Part shown: positions 11,081-22,938 of the stretch, piece after piece
How positions within the stretch are numbered: the first letter of the stretch is position 1
How the letters are laid out: every line of letters starts with the position of its first letter
DNA from: Hippophae tibetana
Taxonomy: Eukaryota > Streptophyta > Magnoliopsida > Rosales > Elaeagnaceae
Direction: 5' to 3'
DNA length: 64,000 bases
Assembly: GCA_037013495.1 (NCBI GenBank)
Contig: CM072807.1
Coordinates: forward strand, 35,336,802 to 35,400,801
The notes under the pieces: model-generated
Told to the model about the DNA's origin: nothing
The model's input: only the letters and a program-made list of their open reading frames with translations
Databases searched by the model: none
Position numbers and translations under genes: made by a program

Positions 11081-12060
11081 CTAAGAAAGCGAAAACATTT
11101 TTAAATCATGATTACGATTTTGAGTTTTGGATTTTACCTTTGTCCTTGCCATACAACTTATCTCTTCCCTTAGGAGGTTCAATTTTGGGTTGAGAAATAG
11201 CATCATTTTTCTTCCTCCAATGTGTCTTGCATGTAGTAGAAGGGCTTGGCCTTTACAAAGGTCAGCTTTCTTACCATTGAGTTGCTTCTCCACTTTTATG
11301 GCTATGTGTAACATATCTTACAACTCCATATAGTGTTGTAACTCCACCATATTGGTTATTTATTGGTTTAATCCACTCAAAAATCAAGCCATGTTAGCTT
11401 TTCTATACTCATATATATTGGCCCGAATCATAGAAACTTCCATCTCCTTAAAAAGTAATCCACGATATTAGATCCTTGAGTAAGCCTTTATAATTTTTGG
11501 TATAGATTCCAATAGTAGTGGTTAGAGACAAATGTCTTCCTCATGATGACCTTCATCACCTCTCAAGTTTAAATAGGTCTCTCATGATTTCTCCTCTTAT
11601 TCATCACAACCTGATCTCACCATACTATAGGATAACTAGTAAATTCAATAGTATCTATTTTTACCTTTTTACCTTTTTCTATTTGGAATAGTTATGGCAC
11701 AAAACAATCAAGTCCCTTTTCCTTTCCCACTTCAAGTATGCTTTCATAACATTTTTTTCCTTAGAATGAAAGTATCTTCATCTTGATACTCCCTAGGTTT
11801 CCTTCTTGTCTCCTAAGTTCTCTCCTAAAGTCTCAACAACCATGTATTTGTCATCTTTGTGCAAATCTTACCATACTACCCTTTGACATGCTATCTTCAT
11901 CGTTGCCAACATCACCAAATTCAAAATCAAAGTTACCATCAAACTCATCTTACATGGGTGATATATCTCTTTCCTCCTATCATTAGGGACTCTTTTTGGT
12001 TTTCCCTCTTGAAAGTTAGCAATTATTAGCTTGGCTTTCCATCTTGTCATTGATGTTATT
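11081..12060 (-). pseudogene. Chromovirus (Del/Tekay-type) gag pseudogene, N-terminal part
   Basis: Minus-strand translation with stops contains, in order, pieces matching plant chromovirus gag: MRKTFVSNHYYWNLYQKL, a 'GLNQ...' piece, then MLHIAIKVEKQLNGKKADL. The latter matches the conserved 'MVhmAIKVEkQLKrK' segment before the zinc knuckle. The frame runs to 11081, where the solo LTR interrupts it; the knuckle resumes at 9143. The first 5 bases (11081-11085) are the right copy of the CTAAG target duplication. The leader and primer site are at 12061-13107. Confidence 0.8.
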
Positions 12061-13107
12061 AATTACCAATGTGAATCTCTCTCATTGCAACTGTATAGCT
12101 TGCAACTAAAAGGATTCGTTTGGTCTTACTTATTTATCTGTTGAATTTCCAAAAGAATAATGGAGAAAAATATAAGTTAGAAATTAGGCACTCACACTCT
12201 CTTTCCTTTTTTCCATTCCATGCTTTTCTGTTTTATCTTTTTATCAAACTCAATAAATCATAATCAAGGAAATAACTTGTATTATTCAAGCCCTAATCAT
12301 GGATTCACCTTGAGGTTTTCAAACCAATACCAAACAACAAAATAAATTAGGAGAAGAGAAAAAGATTCAAGGAACACAGAGTCAAAATTTAAGACAACAT
12401 TAAGGAAAAGATAACAAATAGCAAAGAACATAATGAAAAAAGACTAAATTCAGCTAAGAATGTAAATAAATGGAAATAAGAATCAAAAGAAATGACTCAA
12501 TTTGGAAAGAATTGAAAATCACAAAATTTGGTTCTAAAAATGTTAAATCTTCTTGAAAAAAATCAAGCACAAGATAGGATTCTTGCAAGATTTCAAACTT
12601 TTATGGAACGAATAAAAATATCATAAGATTTAATCACCAACTTTAAGCCCTTATAGGATTCAACACTAAAATTTCGATCATTTTAGGACTCAATCTCTAA
12701 AAAAATTCCTTCTAGAAATCGATCATAAGAACTTGTTTTCTTTTAGGATTCAACAACTAAACTTCTCCTTATAGGATTCAATCACTAGAAATTTGCCCCA
12801 TTCAATCCTAAAATTTCTCCTTTTTTTACATGCACCATTATGAGAATTTATCTTCTTCTTTTTTCGGCATCAACTAACGTTATTCTCTTTTTTCTACTTT
12901 AAAATTCAATGCAATGGATAAAAGGATGAAAAGACTTGTACTCCAACGAATCAAAGAACACTAACTAAATAGACAAACACAAAAACAAAGAAAAGTTAGG
13001 GAAAATGGAACACAAAGGAACAAAACAAGAAAACAAGAACAAAAACAAGAAATAGAAACAAAGAAAATGAAGACAATCCAATTCTAGAACCAAGCTCTAA
13101 TATCAAA
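12061..13107 (-). other. Chromovirus leader with initiator-Met-type primer-binding site
   Basis: No coding frame beyond the gag start. On the minus strand 13107-13091 reads TTTGATATTAGAGCTTG, close to the plant tRNA-iMet primer site TGGTATCAGAGC, in the right place for the 5' end of the chromovirus whose gag follows. The phrase '(c)tataggattcaa..actaaaa' recurs imperfectly about four times at 12650-12790. Confidence 0.5.
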
Positions 13108-13640
13108 TTATGCAAACCCTAAAGAACTAGCTTTTAAAACCCATAGAAAACTAAGTAATGTGAAACCCAAAGGTTGTAGCCTTGAAATCCAACAATAAAT
13201 TGGGGACAATGACCAAGAAGCTAAAACCTAGATTATGGGACGGATTTGAGCACCACAAGATTTTCCAAGTCTTGATAAGATCTTGAATGCCCTAAAATTA
13301 AAGCCTTAATAATTTCACAAGCTAAATGAAGAACCTAGATAGGAAGAAAAACCTCACATTAATTTTATTAATAATTTTTATAGTTTACATAATGTTTGGC
13401 CATAATAGATGTATATAAGCATAAACATAAAACTCTAACTATTATCCAAGAACAACTAAACTTATTACTTACTTCTTAATAGAAGCCTAAAATCATTTAG
13501 TATATCGCCTAAGCTACCCATAAAAGAAAATAAATTATTTGCAAAATAAATAATAAAACTTATGTTATTCCACGGCCAAATTATTAGACTTTTTCACTAG
13601 CCCAAATTTTATATATTAGTTTTGAGCATTCATTCGCACT
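13108..13640 (-). mobile_element. Probable 5' LTR remnant of the chromovirus
   Basis: Lies directly upstream (minus strand) of the primer-site remnant and ends GGGTTTGCA beside it, a CA-type LTR end. No second copy of this LTR is in the window, so the outer border is unknown. The right edge is set where copia-like sequence begins. Confidence 0.35.
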
Positions 13641-13819
13641 CCTCTTCATATGTGCCACCTCAGATTCATCTAAAAGTTCTTGGATAAGCCCATTGAGTTC
13701 TTCTATGAACTTCTAGGCCCTTGCTCTTGTTTTGGCCTAACGAGTACATGCAATAGATCTAATGGATCTTGTTGTGATTCTTCTTGAAGTCCTTGATTCT
13801 CGTTAGCTTAATTTTCACT

Positions 13820-14409
13820 AAATTGAACTCTACCCAAAATCATAGTAATATATTTTTGTTGACTAGATGAATGCCATCTTCTTTTCTAGTAACCTCCACT
13901 CCTAAGTAACTAAGATCACCCAAGTCCTTCTAGGGAAAGGCATAGTTCAGTTGTTGAATAATAGAAGGTATGAGAGAATTATTGTTTCTAGTAACTAATA
14001 TGCCATCAATATTTATCTAAAAAATGACAATACTACATCGGCCAATATAAATCATCATAAATGCATTAGCATTGGAGCCTTTAAAACCCAACTGCATAAG
14101 ACAAGTGCTAAAGTTTTTACACCATGCTCTAAGGGCCTATTTGAGGCCATATAAAGCCAACTTCAGCTTGCAAACAAGATTTTGCCATTGCTAATTTACA
14201 AACCATTTAGGTTGGGTCATTTAAAAATCATCTTCACGATCTCTATTTAAAACACATTATTAATATCAAGTTTCTTAACTGTCCATTTAAATGAGAAAGT
14301 AATGTTGATGACAACTCATATTGTTAATGGCTTGACCACTTGGTTGAATGTCTCAATATAGTCAATACAAAATACTAGTATGAAAGAGTCCAAGATCCAA
14401 TAAACAACC
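13820..14409 (-). pseudogene. Ty1/copia reverse transcriptase fragment
   Basis: Minus-strand translation with several in-frame stops contains IDYIETFNQVVKPLT (family: 'DY.ETFSPVVKP.TIR'), then KLDINNVF ('QLDVNNAF'), then VCKLKLALYGLK followed by a stop and ALRAWCKNFSTCLMQLGF ('vCkLkkALYGLKQAPRAWy.k...L..lGF'), then INIDGILVT ('lYVDDILvTG') and YLGVEV ('yFlGiEV'). The catalytic VDD has become IDG. Gag, protease, integrase and RNase H are not visible nearby. It is cut at its upstream end by the gypsy-family sequence starting at 14417. Confidence 0.85.
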
Positions 14410-14412
14410 AGG

Positions 14413-14680
14413 GTAAGTGCTTAAAAAGTACTAAAATTACCATGATTTAGTTAACTTCTTATTTTATTTGTTTTCCTTTTTTTTGTTAATGTTTGTGGGT
14501 ATTAATACTGAAAAACATAACAAGACTTTTAATTATCCACTAGGGCAATCTAGGGGTTTAACAGCTTGTTGCATATACTAAATGTAAGTGTCAATCCGCA
14601 GAAGTGATTTACAATAGTTTAATTTTTAGTTTTTACCACTTCTCTTGCTAAGGGTCTAGCAAGAAGTTGGATGGGGGTTG
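14413..14680 (+). mobile_element. Chimeric gypsy fragment: LTR start fused to the 3' internal region and polypurine tract
   Basis: GTGCTTAAAAAGTACTAAAA at 14417 matches the first bases of the TGATGA family LTR, but after about 35 bp it switches to TTAACTTCTTATTTTATTTG, which in the intact copy is internal sequence upstream of the 3' LTR (about 20024-20044). It ends with the polypurine-like AAGAAGTTGGATGGGGGTTG next to the LTR at 14681. GTAA at 14413-14416 may pair with GTAAA at 24008-24012 as a target duplication for the whole 14.4-24.0 kb block. I infer an intra-element deletion by recombination. Confidence 0.55.
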
Positions 14681-16447
14681 TGATGAGTGCTTAAAAAGCA
14701 CTAAAATTATCATGATTTAATATACTTTAATTTATTAAATAGATTTATATTTGTATAATTTTATCATTTTTTTATATAAATTTGTATTTCTAGAATCAAA
14801 GGTATTTTTATTGTTTTTAAGGTATTTTTGTTCAAAAATAACTTAAAAACTAGAAGAAAAAAATATTGGAGGCAATACATCACAAATATGTTGAGAAAAA
14901 AAAATAAGGAAAAGTAAAAACAATGGAAAAATTAGACAAAATGGGCCAAAAATGTCGAATCTTGTGTGCAGGTTACTAGCACAAGCCAAGGCGCAGCCAC
15001 CACATACCCACACCGAGTCCCGCGCATACCAGCACACACCCATGCTTGTCCTACGCGTGCCAACGCCCGTCTGTCGCAAATCTCGTCCCCCACATGCAAG
15101 CCAAATTTTTCAAATACTTCCAAAATCAATTTTTGAGATATTTTCTCATTTATTTGACTTCTTCCTCATCTATAAAAGGACCCTCTCCCTCATTGTAAAA
15201 ATCACCCCTCAAATACCTAAAATTCCCTCTTCTCTCTCTAGTTCTTAGTTTTTTTAGCTTTAAAGTTCTTCTAGTTTTAAGAAGAACTAGTTATGCTTAT
15301 ATAGATTTTTAGTTTTTGATTCAATAAACAGAAATGCAAATCTGTGTAGAGGTTTTCCAACAATAAAATTGGTATCAAAGTTCTGAAAGGATTATTTTGA
15401 GGTATAATTTTAAAATTAAGTCTTTACAGCTATTTTTATATGTTATATTTAATTTTTCTGTTATTAAATTTAACATAGTTGGTTGTTTATAAATATGATA
15501 TAATAATAATGTTATTATGCTTGCGAAATGTTAAATAGGTAAAAAAAATTCATAAAATAAATTGATTTTTTTTCATTCAAGATTTTATATTTAGAATGTT
15601 AAAGAGAAATATATTATTTTTCATTACAAACTTAAATCTAAAAATTAGATTCTAAGGTTTAATTATCTTGTCTAATTTAGAATAGCGATCTTTTATTTGT
15701 TGGTACAATCGCTCAATAGTTAGGGTAAAACTCTATTTCAAAAGTTTTTTATAAGAACTATTATTCGAAAATGTATTAACAACATATTTTCAATAATGGT
15801 TTTAAAAATTAAATGTTGATACTCAGATAATTAAATTCTTATGTTTAATTTAGACATCTTGAATAAAGTTTAATTAACTAACTCTGCCTAAAGCTGTGAT
15901 TAGATTGTTTGCTATTTTGTTAGAAATAAAGCTAAGCTAAAATTTAATACTTAATTAATTAATAGGACCCGCCTAGGGATATTAATTAATTAATATTAAC
16001 AAAAATAATTTGGGCCTCGCTTAAGGACATTTTCATACCAAAAGAAAAAAATCAACAAACATCAATTTATATTTTTAATAACCCAAATAATACGATCAAG
16101 CATAATTAACTTAATTATTATATCCATAAATACTTCATTGTTATGAATGATAAAAATTTGTATTATTGTTTATTTAATCCATATCTATGTTTATTTTTTT
16201 ATGTCATTAGATTAGGAAACAAAAACCAAAATATCGTTCTAGTATGATTAGAATTTACTTTCTTTTTTAAAAGTTTAAATAATAAATTAAAAATAATATA
16301 TATTCCTGTCTTAGATTGAACTTGTGAGTATAATTGTCATTTTCTATAAAATGATTCGTGCACTTGAGAAATTTTTACAAATATAAAACCAAAGTATCTA
16401 CGATATCAGTATTGCTTACCCGATGTCGATCTTCTTGTAGTTCATCA
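14681..16447 (+). mobile_element. LTR (5' LTR of a non-autonomous gypsy derivative)
   Basis: Starts TGATGAGTGCTTAAAAAGCA and ends GTAGTTCATCA, 1767 bp, with a TATA box (TATAAAAG, 15171-15178). A GC-richer stretch at 14960-15100 corresponds to the CpG block of the solo LTR but is much eroded. It is followed by a tRNA-Asp-type primer site (16454-16471, TGGCACCATTGTCAAAGA), which makes it a 5' LTR. It is also preceded by a polypurine-like tract, so it once served as, or recombined with, a 3' LTR too. Confidence 0.8.
15171..15178 (+). promoter_or_regulatory. TATA box of the LTR at 14681
   Basis: TATAAAAG in CCTCATCTATAAAAGGACCC, followed by CT-rich sequence (CTCTTCTCTCTCTAG). The same position in the LTR at 20165 reads TATCAAAAG, and in the LTR at 34809 TATAAAAG. 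Confidence 0.6.
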
Positions 16448-16562
16448 ACTTTTTGGCACCATTGTCAAAGACTTAATTGTGTTCATCAAGTTTTGGGAAC
16501 TATTGTTATGGACTTGATTTTGTTATCAAGTTTTTGGCTCCATTATCGACGTAAAAATATCG
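16440..16562 (+). repeat. 41-bp tandem triplication across the LTR end and primer-binding site
   Basis: Three units begin at 16440, 16481 and 16522, each reading roughly GTTCATCAAGTTTTTGGC plus an ATTGT/ATTATC continuation. Each holds an LTR-end-like ATCA followed by a TGG primer-site start. Only the first ATCA is the true LTR terminus by comparison with the other copies. The third unit (TTTTTGGCTCCATTATCGAC) is closest to the primer site of the LTR at 34809. Confidence 0.75.
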
Positions 16563-19500
16563 TTTTTAAATTATTTATCAAAATTTAAAAATATTTTATA
16601 TGTTTTAAATAATTGTGATTTTTTAGCTTAAAAAATAAAAAATAAAAATCGAAAAATTTACAATAAATATTTGTGATTTACTATTCATAAAAAAAAATAA
16701 TAAATCTTTAATTTAAATTAATTTAATTTAACTATTAAATTAAAAAATCTAAATAAAAAAAATAAAAATTTAGAAATTTAAATTCTAAATTAAAAATTAA
16801 AAAAATCTAAATAAACAGTAAATCAAAAATTTGAAATTTAATTTAAATTTAGAATTAAAAAATAATCTAAATAAACAATAAATTAAAAATTAAAAATTAA
16901 GAAATCTAAATAAATAGTAGATCAAAAATTTAAAATTTAAAATTTAGATTTAGATTTAAAAAAATAATCCAAATAAAGAGTAAATCAAAAAATTTAAAAT
17001 TTTAAAAAAATGTAAATAAACAGTAAATCAAAAATTTAAAATTTAAAATTTAAAGTTAAACTTAAAAACAATTAACATTAATTTATTTAATTACTTTCTT
17101 TTCTAAAAAACTTTAAAAAAAACTTTCTAACTTTTAATTTTCTTTTAATTGTTCATTTCAATTTTTAATTTATTTTTTTAATAAAAATTAATTAATTTTT
17201 AACTTTTTTTTTTAATTTTAATTAAAAAACTAATTGTGTAATAACATAAAATGTAAAAATCTAAGAGAGTTCTATCTAGAAGACTAATTCTTGGAAGCAT
17301 TTGTGCCACTAATCTTTCCTAAAAATGTTGTTGTGTCTAGGATAATAGTTTTTAAGAAGGTTTTGCCACATCATTCTTTATTGAGAGCACTCTTAATTAA
17401 TACTAATTTTATTATTAATAAAAAAAATTAATTAATTTTTAAACTTCACTTTTAATTTTAAAACATATTAACTTAATTTTTAACTTAGATTTTAATTATT
17501 AACTTAATAATGATTAACTTATTTAGATTGTATTAATTTTAATTTATTTCTTTTATTTATTATGTAGTATTTCTACGAACTAACTTGTAAATATTGTACG
17601 ATATAATATGTACAAAAAATATTTTGTATTATATATTAGGTATAGTTTATTATATTTTATACAATTTAATCATGTATATTTATTTGTAAAAAAATATGTT
17701 TGTATTATATGATAGATAATGTATTATAAATATGTATATTTTAAGTATGTATAATTATATTTATCAAAATTTGTATAAAAGTTGTTTGTATTATATATAT
17801 ATATTCTAAAATTTGTATTATTATTTATTTTTTTATTTTTTTATTTTACTAACTTTGCTTTTATTTTACTTTATTTTTTCTTTCTTCTTTTACTATTTGC
17901 TTTTGTTTGTTTCTTTGACTTAATTTTTATTTTTATTGCTTAGTATTTATTTTAATACATAGTTTTAGATTAGTTAGAAAAAGATTAAAAAAATCTAAAA
18001 CTATCTCCAAAATTTCAAAGTTTTTAATCACAATCTATTATAAAAGGAGGTAGTTACTTTGTTAGATCTAGTTACAACTGTGATTTGATGCCTTAGTTAT
18101 TTGACTTACACCTAAAAATAGATTATCTAAAACTCATAATCAAGTCCCTAGTCTTAAGTAAATAAAATTTAGAAAATCCATAAAACATGACTTAAAAAGT
18201 ATAGGTAGACAAACTTGTCATACCTATAGGTTTAATTGACTCAATTATGTGAGAACATAGAGTTTACTTAAAATAAAATCCCCAAGTTACGTCTTACTAA
18301 AACATTAAACTAAGTACTAGATGAGAGAAAACTCATCATTTTAGGTAATTTTCTTCTATTTACTTAATTAATTTCTTTTATTTATTCTAGTTTAATTGCA
18401 TGTGAATAATTTTAGAACTATTAAAACTAAAAATATTTATTGAGATATAAGTAGTTCAGAGTGATCTGTCTATGTGAACTTTAATGATAGACATAATGGT
18501 TGCACCTGCATTTCTCCATCACTACTTACACATTCTCAAAAAATAGGTAATTTTTCTTCTCTTTTCTCTTTATCTATAATTTACAATTGTTACATTGAGA
18601 ACAATGTAAGTTCTAGGTTGAGGGTGATGAAAAGTTATTATGCTTAATTTCAAAAAATTTAACAATTTTAAAAAAATTTATGTTCACATTTTCATTTTTA
18701 TTATGTTTGATTTTATTTTCTTTGTGTGGTTTAGTAATTTTTAGAATTTTAGGATTAGTTTTAAAAATGTTCTCACAAAAATTTATCATTTCTTTAAATC
18801 AAATTTAAGTAAAAAGTTAATGTTTTTGCACTATTAGATTAATTTTTTAAAACATATAATGGAGTATATGGTAATTAGTTAGTTTTTATCATGGCTAGTA
18901 TTTCTTGATAAGGTGTGGAAATTATATTAAATCCAAAATCAATGTTTAGGAATCAAATAGTAGAGACTACCCTTGTGAAAAATATTTAAGCCCATTATCC
19001 TTTATTTTGAGTGATAAATATTATTTTTCCTACTCTAAACACTTTTCTTATTTTTTCAACATTATTGGATTATTTCTATAGAAATTCGCATTGAATGTCT
19101 AGATTTTTATATCTTAATGAAGTTTTATATATTTATTTTTCATTTCCTTATATTCAATGATTTAAGTAGAAAATGATATTATATGTCTTTCTTCATTCAT
19201 GCATAACTTTTATTAAAAAAAGATATATATCTAGTGTTACCTATACAAATACAAACAGAAAAGCCAAATATTAACTACTCGTCTTACCATATAAAAAATG
19301 TACAATTTGTATATGGGTTTACTCTCTAAAAAATGGTTTCTCTTATAAAAAAAGAATAAAAGAGAAAGAAAAAAAAATAGAAAGAAAGAGAGGAAAATAA
19401 GTAGTATAATCTATATGCAATGACCCAAAAAGCCTAAACAGTTGTGAGAAATGGTTTAATGCAAAAGAAAATGTAGGAAGTAATTTCCTAAGAAGTCATT

Positions 19501-20164
19501 GCATTTTCCAACATTTTCTAAAAGTAATATTACTTGATATTTTTATTTGATGAATTTGATTGATGCATGAAAGTAATGTATAATATTTTATAAATCCTTA
19601 CATTTGATTCCTTTCATGAGATCAATGTTAAAATAACACTTTGATCCTTTCTTCTTTATACATATGCGAACATATTAATTCATTTATATACATCAATTCT
19701 TTCACATATAAATTAGTATGAGTGCTTGAACCCATAGGATTCAATATTTTTGAAAGTATTGACTTGTGAGGAATAGAGTCAAAGCGAATTCGAATTCCTG
19801 ACACTAAGTTTGGGTGAAATTAAATTGATACATTCTTAATATGAAATATGAAAATGATTTTCAACTAATTATTATAATAAATCATGAATGTTTAGGAATT
19901 TGAAATAATCTATACTTAAGATTTTAATTACAAAATTTAAAAGAGATTATAAGCATGAAATATTTTTTTATTTCATTTCTTTATTTTATTTTAGTTTTTT
20001 TTACTTTAATTTAAATTTTAGTTAACTTCTTATTTTATTTGTTTTATTTTGTTTTCATTTTTGTGGGTATCATTACTAAAATACAACTATGTCAATCCAT
20101 AGAAGTGATTTAAGATAGTTTAATTTTTAGTTTTTACCACTAGTAAGAAGTTGGTTGAGAGTTA
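16563..20164 (+). mobile_element. Non-coding internal region of a large non-autonomous gypsy derivative
   Basis: About 3.6 kb with no gag, protease, RT or integrase similarity in any frame. The first part (to about 18220) matches the leader of the element at 34809 ('taagggagttct...agactaattctt', 'aaaggaggtagtt.ctttgttagatct'). The later part (18280-19200) matches sequence downstream of that element's integrase (40020-40980), so the coding region is simply absent between them. It holds the 'gaacaatgtaagttctaggttgaggg' region at about 18600 and ends in a polypurine-like AAGAAGTTGGTTGAGAGTTA before the next LTR. It fits the LARD type: long LTRs around a long non-coding interior. Confidence 0.65.
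16750..17060 (+). repeat. Degenerate AT-rich tandem repeat in the leader
   Basis: About five units of 40-65 bp, each starting near AATCTAAATAAACAGTAAAT and continuing with runs of 'caaaaatttaaaattt'. Unit lengths vary through expansion of the 'aaattt' part. Confidence 0.6.
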
Positions 20165-21835
20165 TGATGAGTGCTTAAAAAAACTAAAATTATCATGATT
20201 TAATATACTTTAATTAATTAAATATATTTATATTTGTATAATTTTATCATATTTTTATATATATTTGTATTTCCTGAATCATAGGTATTTTTATTGTTTT
20301 TTACGAATTGTTTTCAAAAATAACTTAAAGACTCGAAGAAAAATATTGGGGGAAATACATCACAAATATGTTGAGAAAAACATAAGGAAAAGTAAAAAAA
20401 AAATGGGTCAAAAATGTCGAGTCTCATGCATTTACTGCGTGCACAGCCAGCATGCGCCCCCGCGCAGTTAGAACACGCCAAGCACAAGGTAGTATCGAGT
20501 CCTATGTGCACTAGCACAAGCCTACGCCTGTCCTAGGTGAGCTCTGGCACACGAACACTAGTTTGTAGCAAATCTCATCCCCTACACGGGTGCCAGCCTA
20601 TCCAAATGCATCCAAAATCATTTATTGTGATATTTACCCATTTTTTGGGCATTTTCCTCATCTATCAAAAGATCATCTCCCCTATTGTAAAAATCACCTC
20701 TCAAATTCCTAAAAATCCCTCTTCTCTCTCTAGTTCTTAGTTTTTTTTAGTTTTTAAGTTCTTTTTTTTAAGAAGAACTAGTTATGCTTTTATAGATTTC
20801 TACTTTTTGATTTAATAAACGAAAATACAAATCCGCTTAGAGGTTTTCTAGCAACAAAATTAACATTAAAGTTGTGTAAGAATTCTTTTGAGGTATAATT
20901 TTAAAATAAATTATTTACAGTTATTTTTATTTTTTATTTTTATGTTATATTTAATTTTTCTATAATTAAATTTAACATGACTGACTGTTTGTAAATATGA
21001 TATAATAATAACGTTGTTATACTTGCAAAATATTAAATAAGTAAAACATTTCTATAAAATAAATTAATTTTCTTTTTATTCAATATTTTATATTAAGAAT
21101 ATTAGAGAGAAATATATTATTTTTCATTACAAACTTAAATTAGAGAATTAGATCTTAAGGTTTTAATATCCGATTTGATTTAGAGGAGTGTCTTTTTATT
21201 TGTTGGTACAATCACCTAATGAATAGAGTGAAACTCTATTTCAAAAGTTTTTATAAGAATTATTATTCAAAAATATATTGACAACATATTTTCTTAAATA
21301 GTTTTAAATCCTGAAATTTATTTTTCATATAGTTAAATTCTTAAGTATAATTTCGACACATTGAATAAAATCTAATTAACTGACTACGCCTAAAGCAGTG
21401 ATTAGATGGTTTGTTATTTTCTTGAAATAAAGTTAAAATTTAATACTTAATTAATTAATAAACCCCGCCTAAGGATATTAGTTAATTAATATTAAGAAAA
21501 ATAATTTAGGCCCTACTTAAAGACATTTTTATACCAAAAAGAAAAAATCAACAAATATCAATTTATATTTTTAATAACCTAAATAATACGAACAAGTATA
21601 ATTAACTTAATTATTATATCCATAAATACTCAACTATTACGAATGATAAAAAATTTCATTATTTTTTATTGAATCCATATTTATGTTTATTTTTTTATGT
21701 CATTAGATTAGGAAACAAAAATCAAAATATTGTAACACGATATATAGGATTTAATTTCTTTTTTAAAAGTTTAAATAATAAATTAAAAATCATATATATT
21801 TTTTCCTTAGATCGACTTTAGGAATATACTTGTCA
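20165..21835 (+). mobile_element. 3' LTR of the non-autonomous gypsy derivative, first part
   Basis: Starts TGATGAGTGCTTAAAAAAAC after a polypurine-like tract and follows the LTR at 14681 through U3, R and much of U5. The TATA box has a point change (TATCAAAAG, from 20663). It breaks off at ACTTGTCA near 21835 and resumes at 23918, so a 2.1 kb insertion splits it. Confidence 0.8.
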
Positions 21836-22765
21836 CAATATTTTTATTTTTCTCTTCAAGTTTTTGTTTCCTCTCTTCGTGTTTTCTACAACACGCAGAA
21901 CGTTTAATTAACAGTTTTGTGTTGTAATTTCTTAGGAAAAATAGAGAGAAAGAAGACAACGAAGAAGAAGTAAAGGGAAGAAATTTATTTTTTCATTGAG
22001 GAATCGTGAAAGATTTTTTCCTAATCTTTTTTATTTTAAATTTTATTTCTCTGAAATGCTTTATTATTGTTGTGTTGTAATTTTAATTTCTACTATGAAC
22101 TAAATTATTTGTTCTAAGGTTGCAGTGTAGCTTAAATTATGAAACTTGAATTAATTATTTTTGAGTGATTTATGGAATGGTTTTAAGTTGTTTATTTTAT
22201 CTATGATTAATGTTTTTAATTATCGGAAGATTAATTAATTGATCTGTGGCATTTAAATAAACTTGGAAAAGACATTTTTGTGTGTTGTTCGTGATAAAAT
22301 AACATATATATAAGGGATAAGAATATACTTTTATTGTATGTGTAACTCTTTGAGAACTTAGAACTTAATAAATCTGGTTGACTTTAATTCTCATAGGAAT
22401 ATAGTGAATTATTTTAGCGAGATGTGTCTGTATGGAGCTCGGAAGAGATGTATGGATAAAATTAAGAGTTCTTGGTTAACAACTTAAAATATGAGAACAT
22501 AAATCAAGAGAAAATAAAATGTTCAATTGGATTAATTTGGTGAAACTGCAATCCTAGAATTTTCTTACAAACTGTTATAAAAATTAGTTAGTCAAACTGC
22601 ATCAAATTATCAAATATTTGGATAAACTCAAGTTGAAATAATTTTAGTAATTAACGAAAACTAGTAACAAATCTTCGTGGTAACGATATTTTACTTATCA
22701 TATTATTACTTGTGACCGTGTATACTTGCACCATTTTATGTTCTTCAAAAGAGACAACAAGTTTT

Positions 22766-22784
22766 TGGCGCCGCTGCTGGGGAT
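22766..22784 (+). other. Primer-binding site, tRNA-Asp type
   Basis: TGGCGCCGCTGCTGGGGAT, two mismatches from the complement of the plant tRNA-Asp 3' end (TGGCGCCGTTGCCGGGGAT). It lies 6 bp after a CA LTR end. Confidence 0.85.
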
Positions 22785-22938
22785 TTGTTTTAATAATTTT
22801 TGTTAAAAAAATATTTTGTTTTATTGCTTACTGTTATTTGCTTAGATTTGTGTGTTTATTTATGTTTTTATTTTTTTTATTTTCATTTGTATTGTATTAG
22901 ATTTATTTTTCAAATTTTTGGATAGAGTGGGACGTTGT

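Noticed and set aside
14385..14412. Continuation of the Sirevirus-like LTR on the left side of the 14.4-24.0 kb block
   Set aside because: 28 bp show TGGTTGT...ACTCTTT at matching spacing, but copia RT coding begins right there, so the match is too short to claim the block inserted into one LTR.
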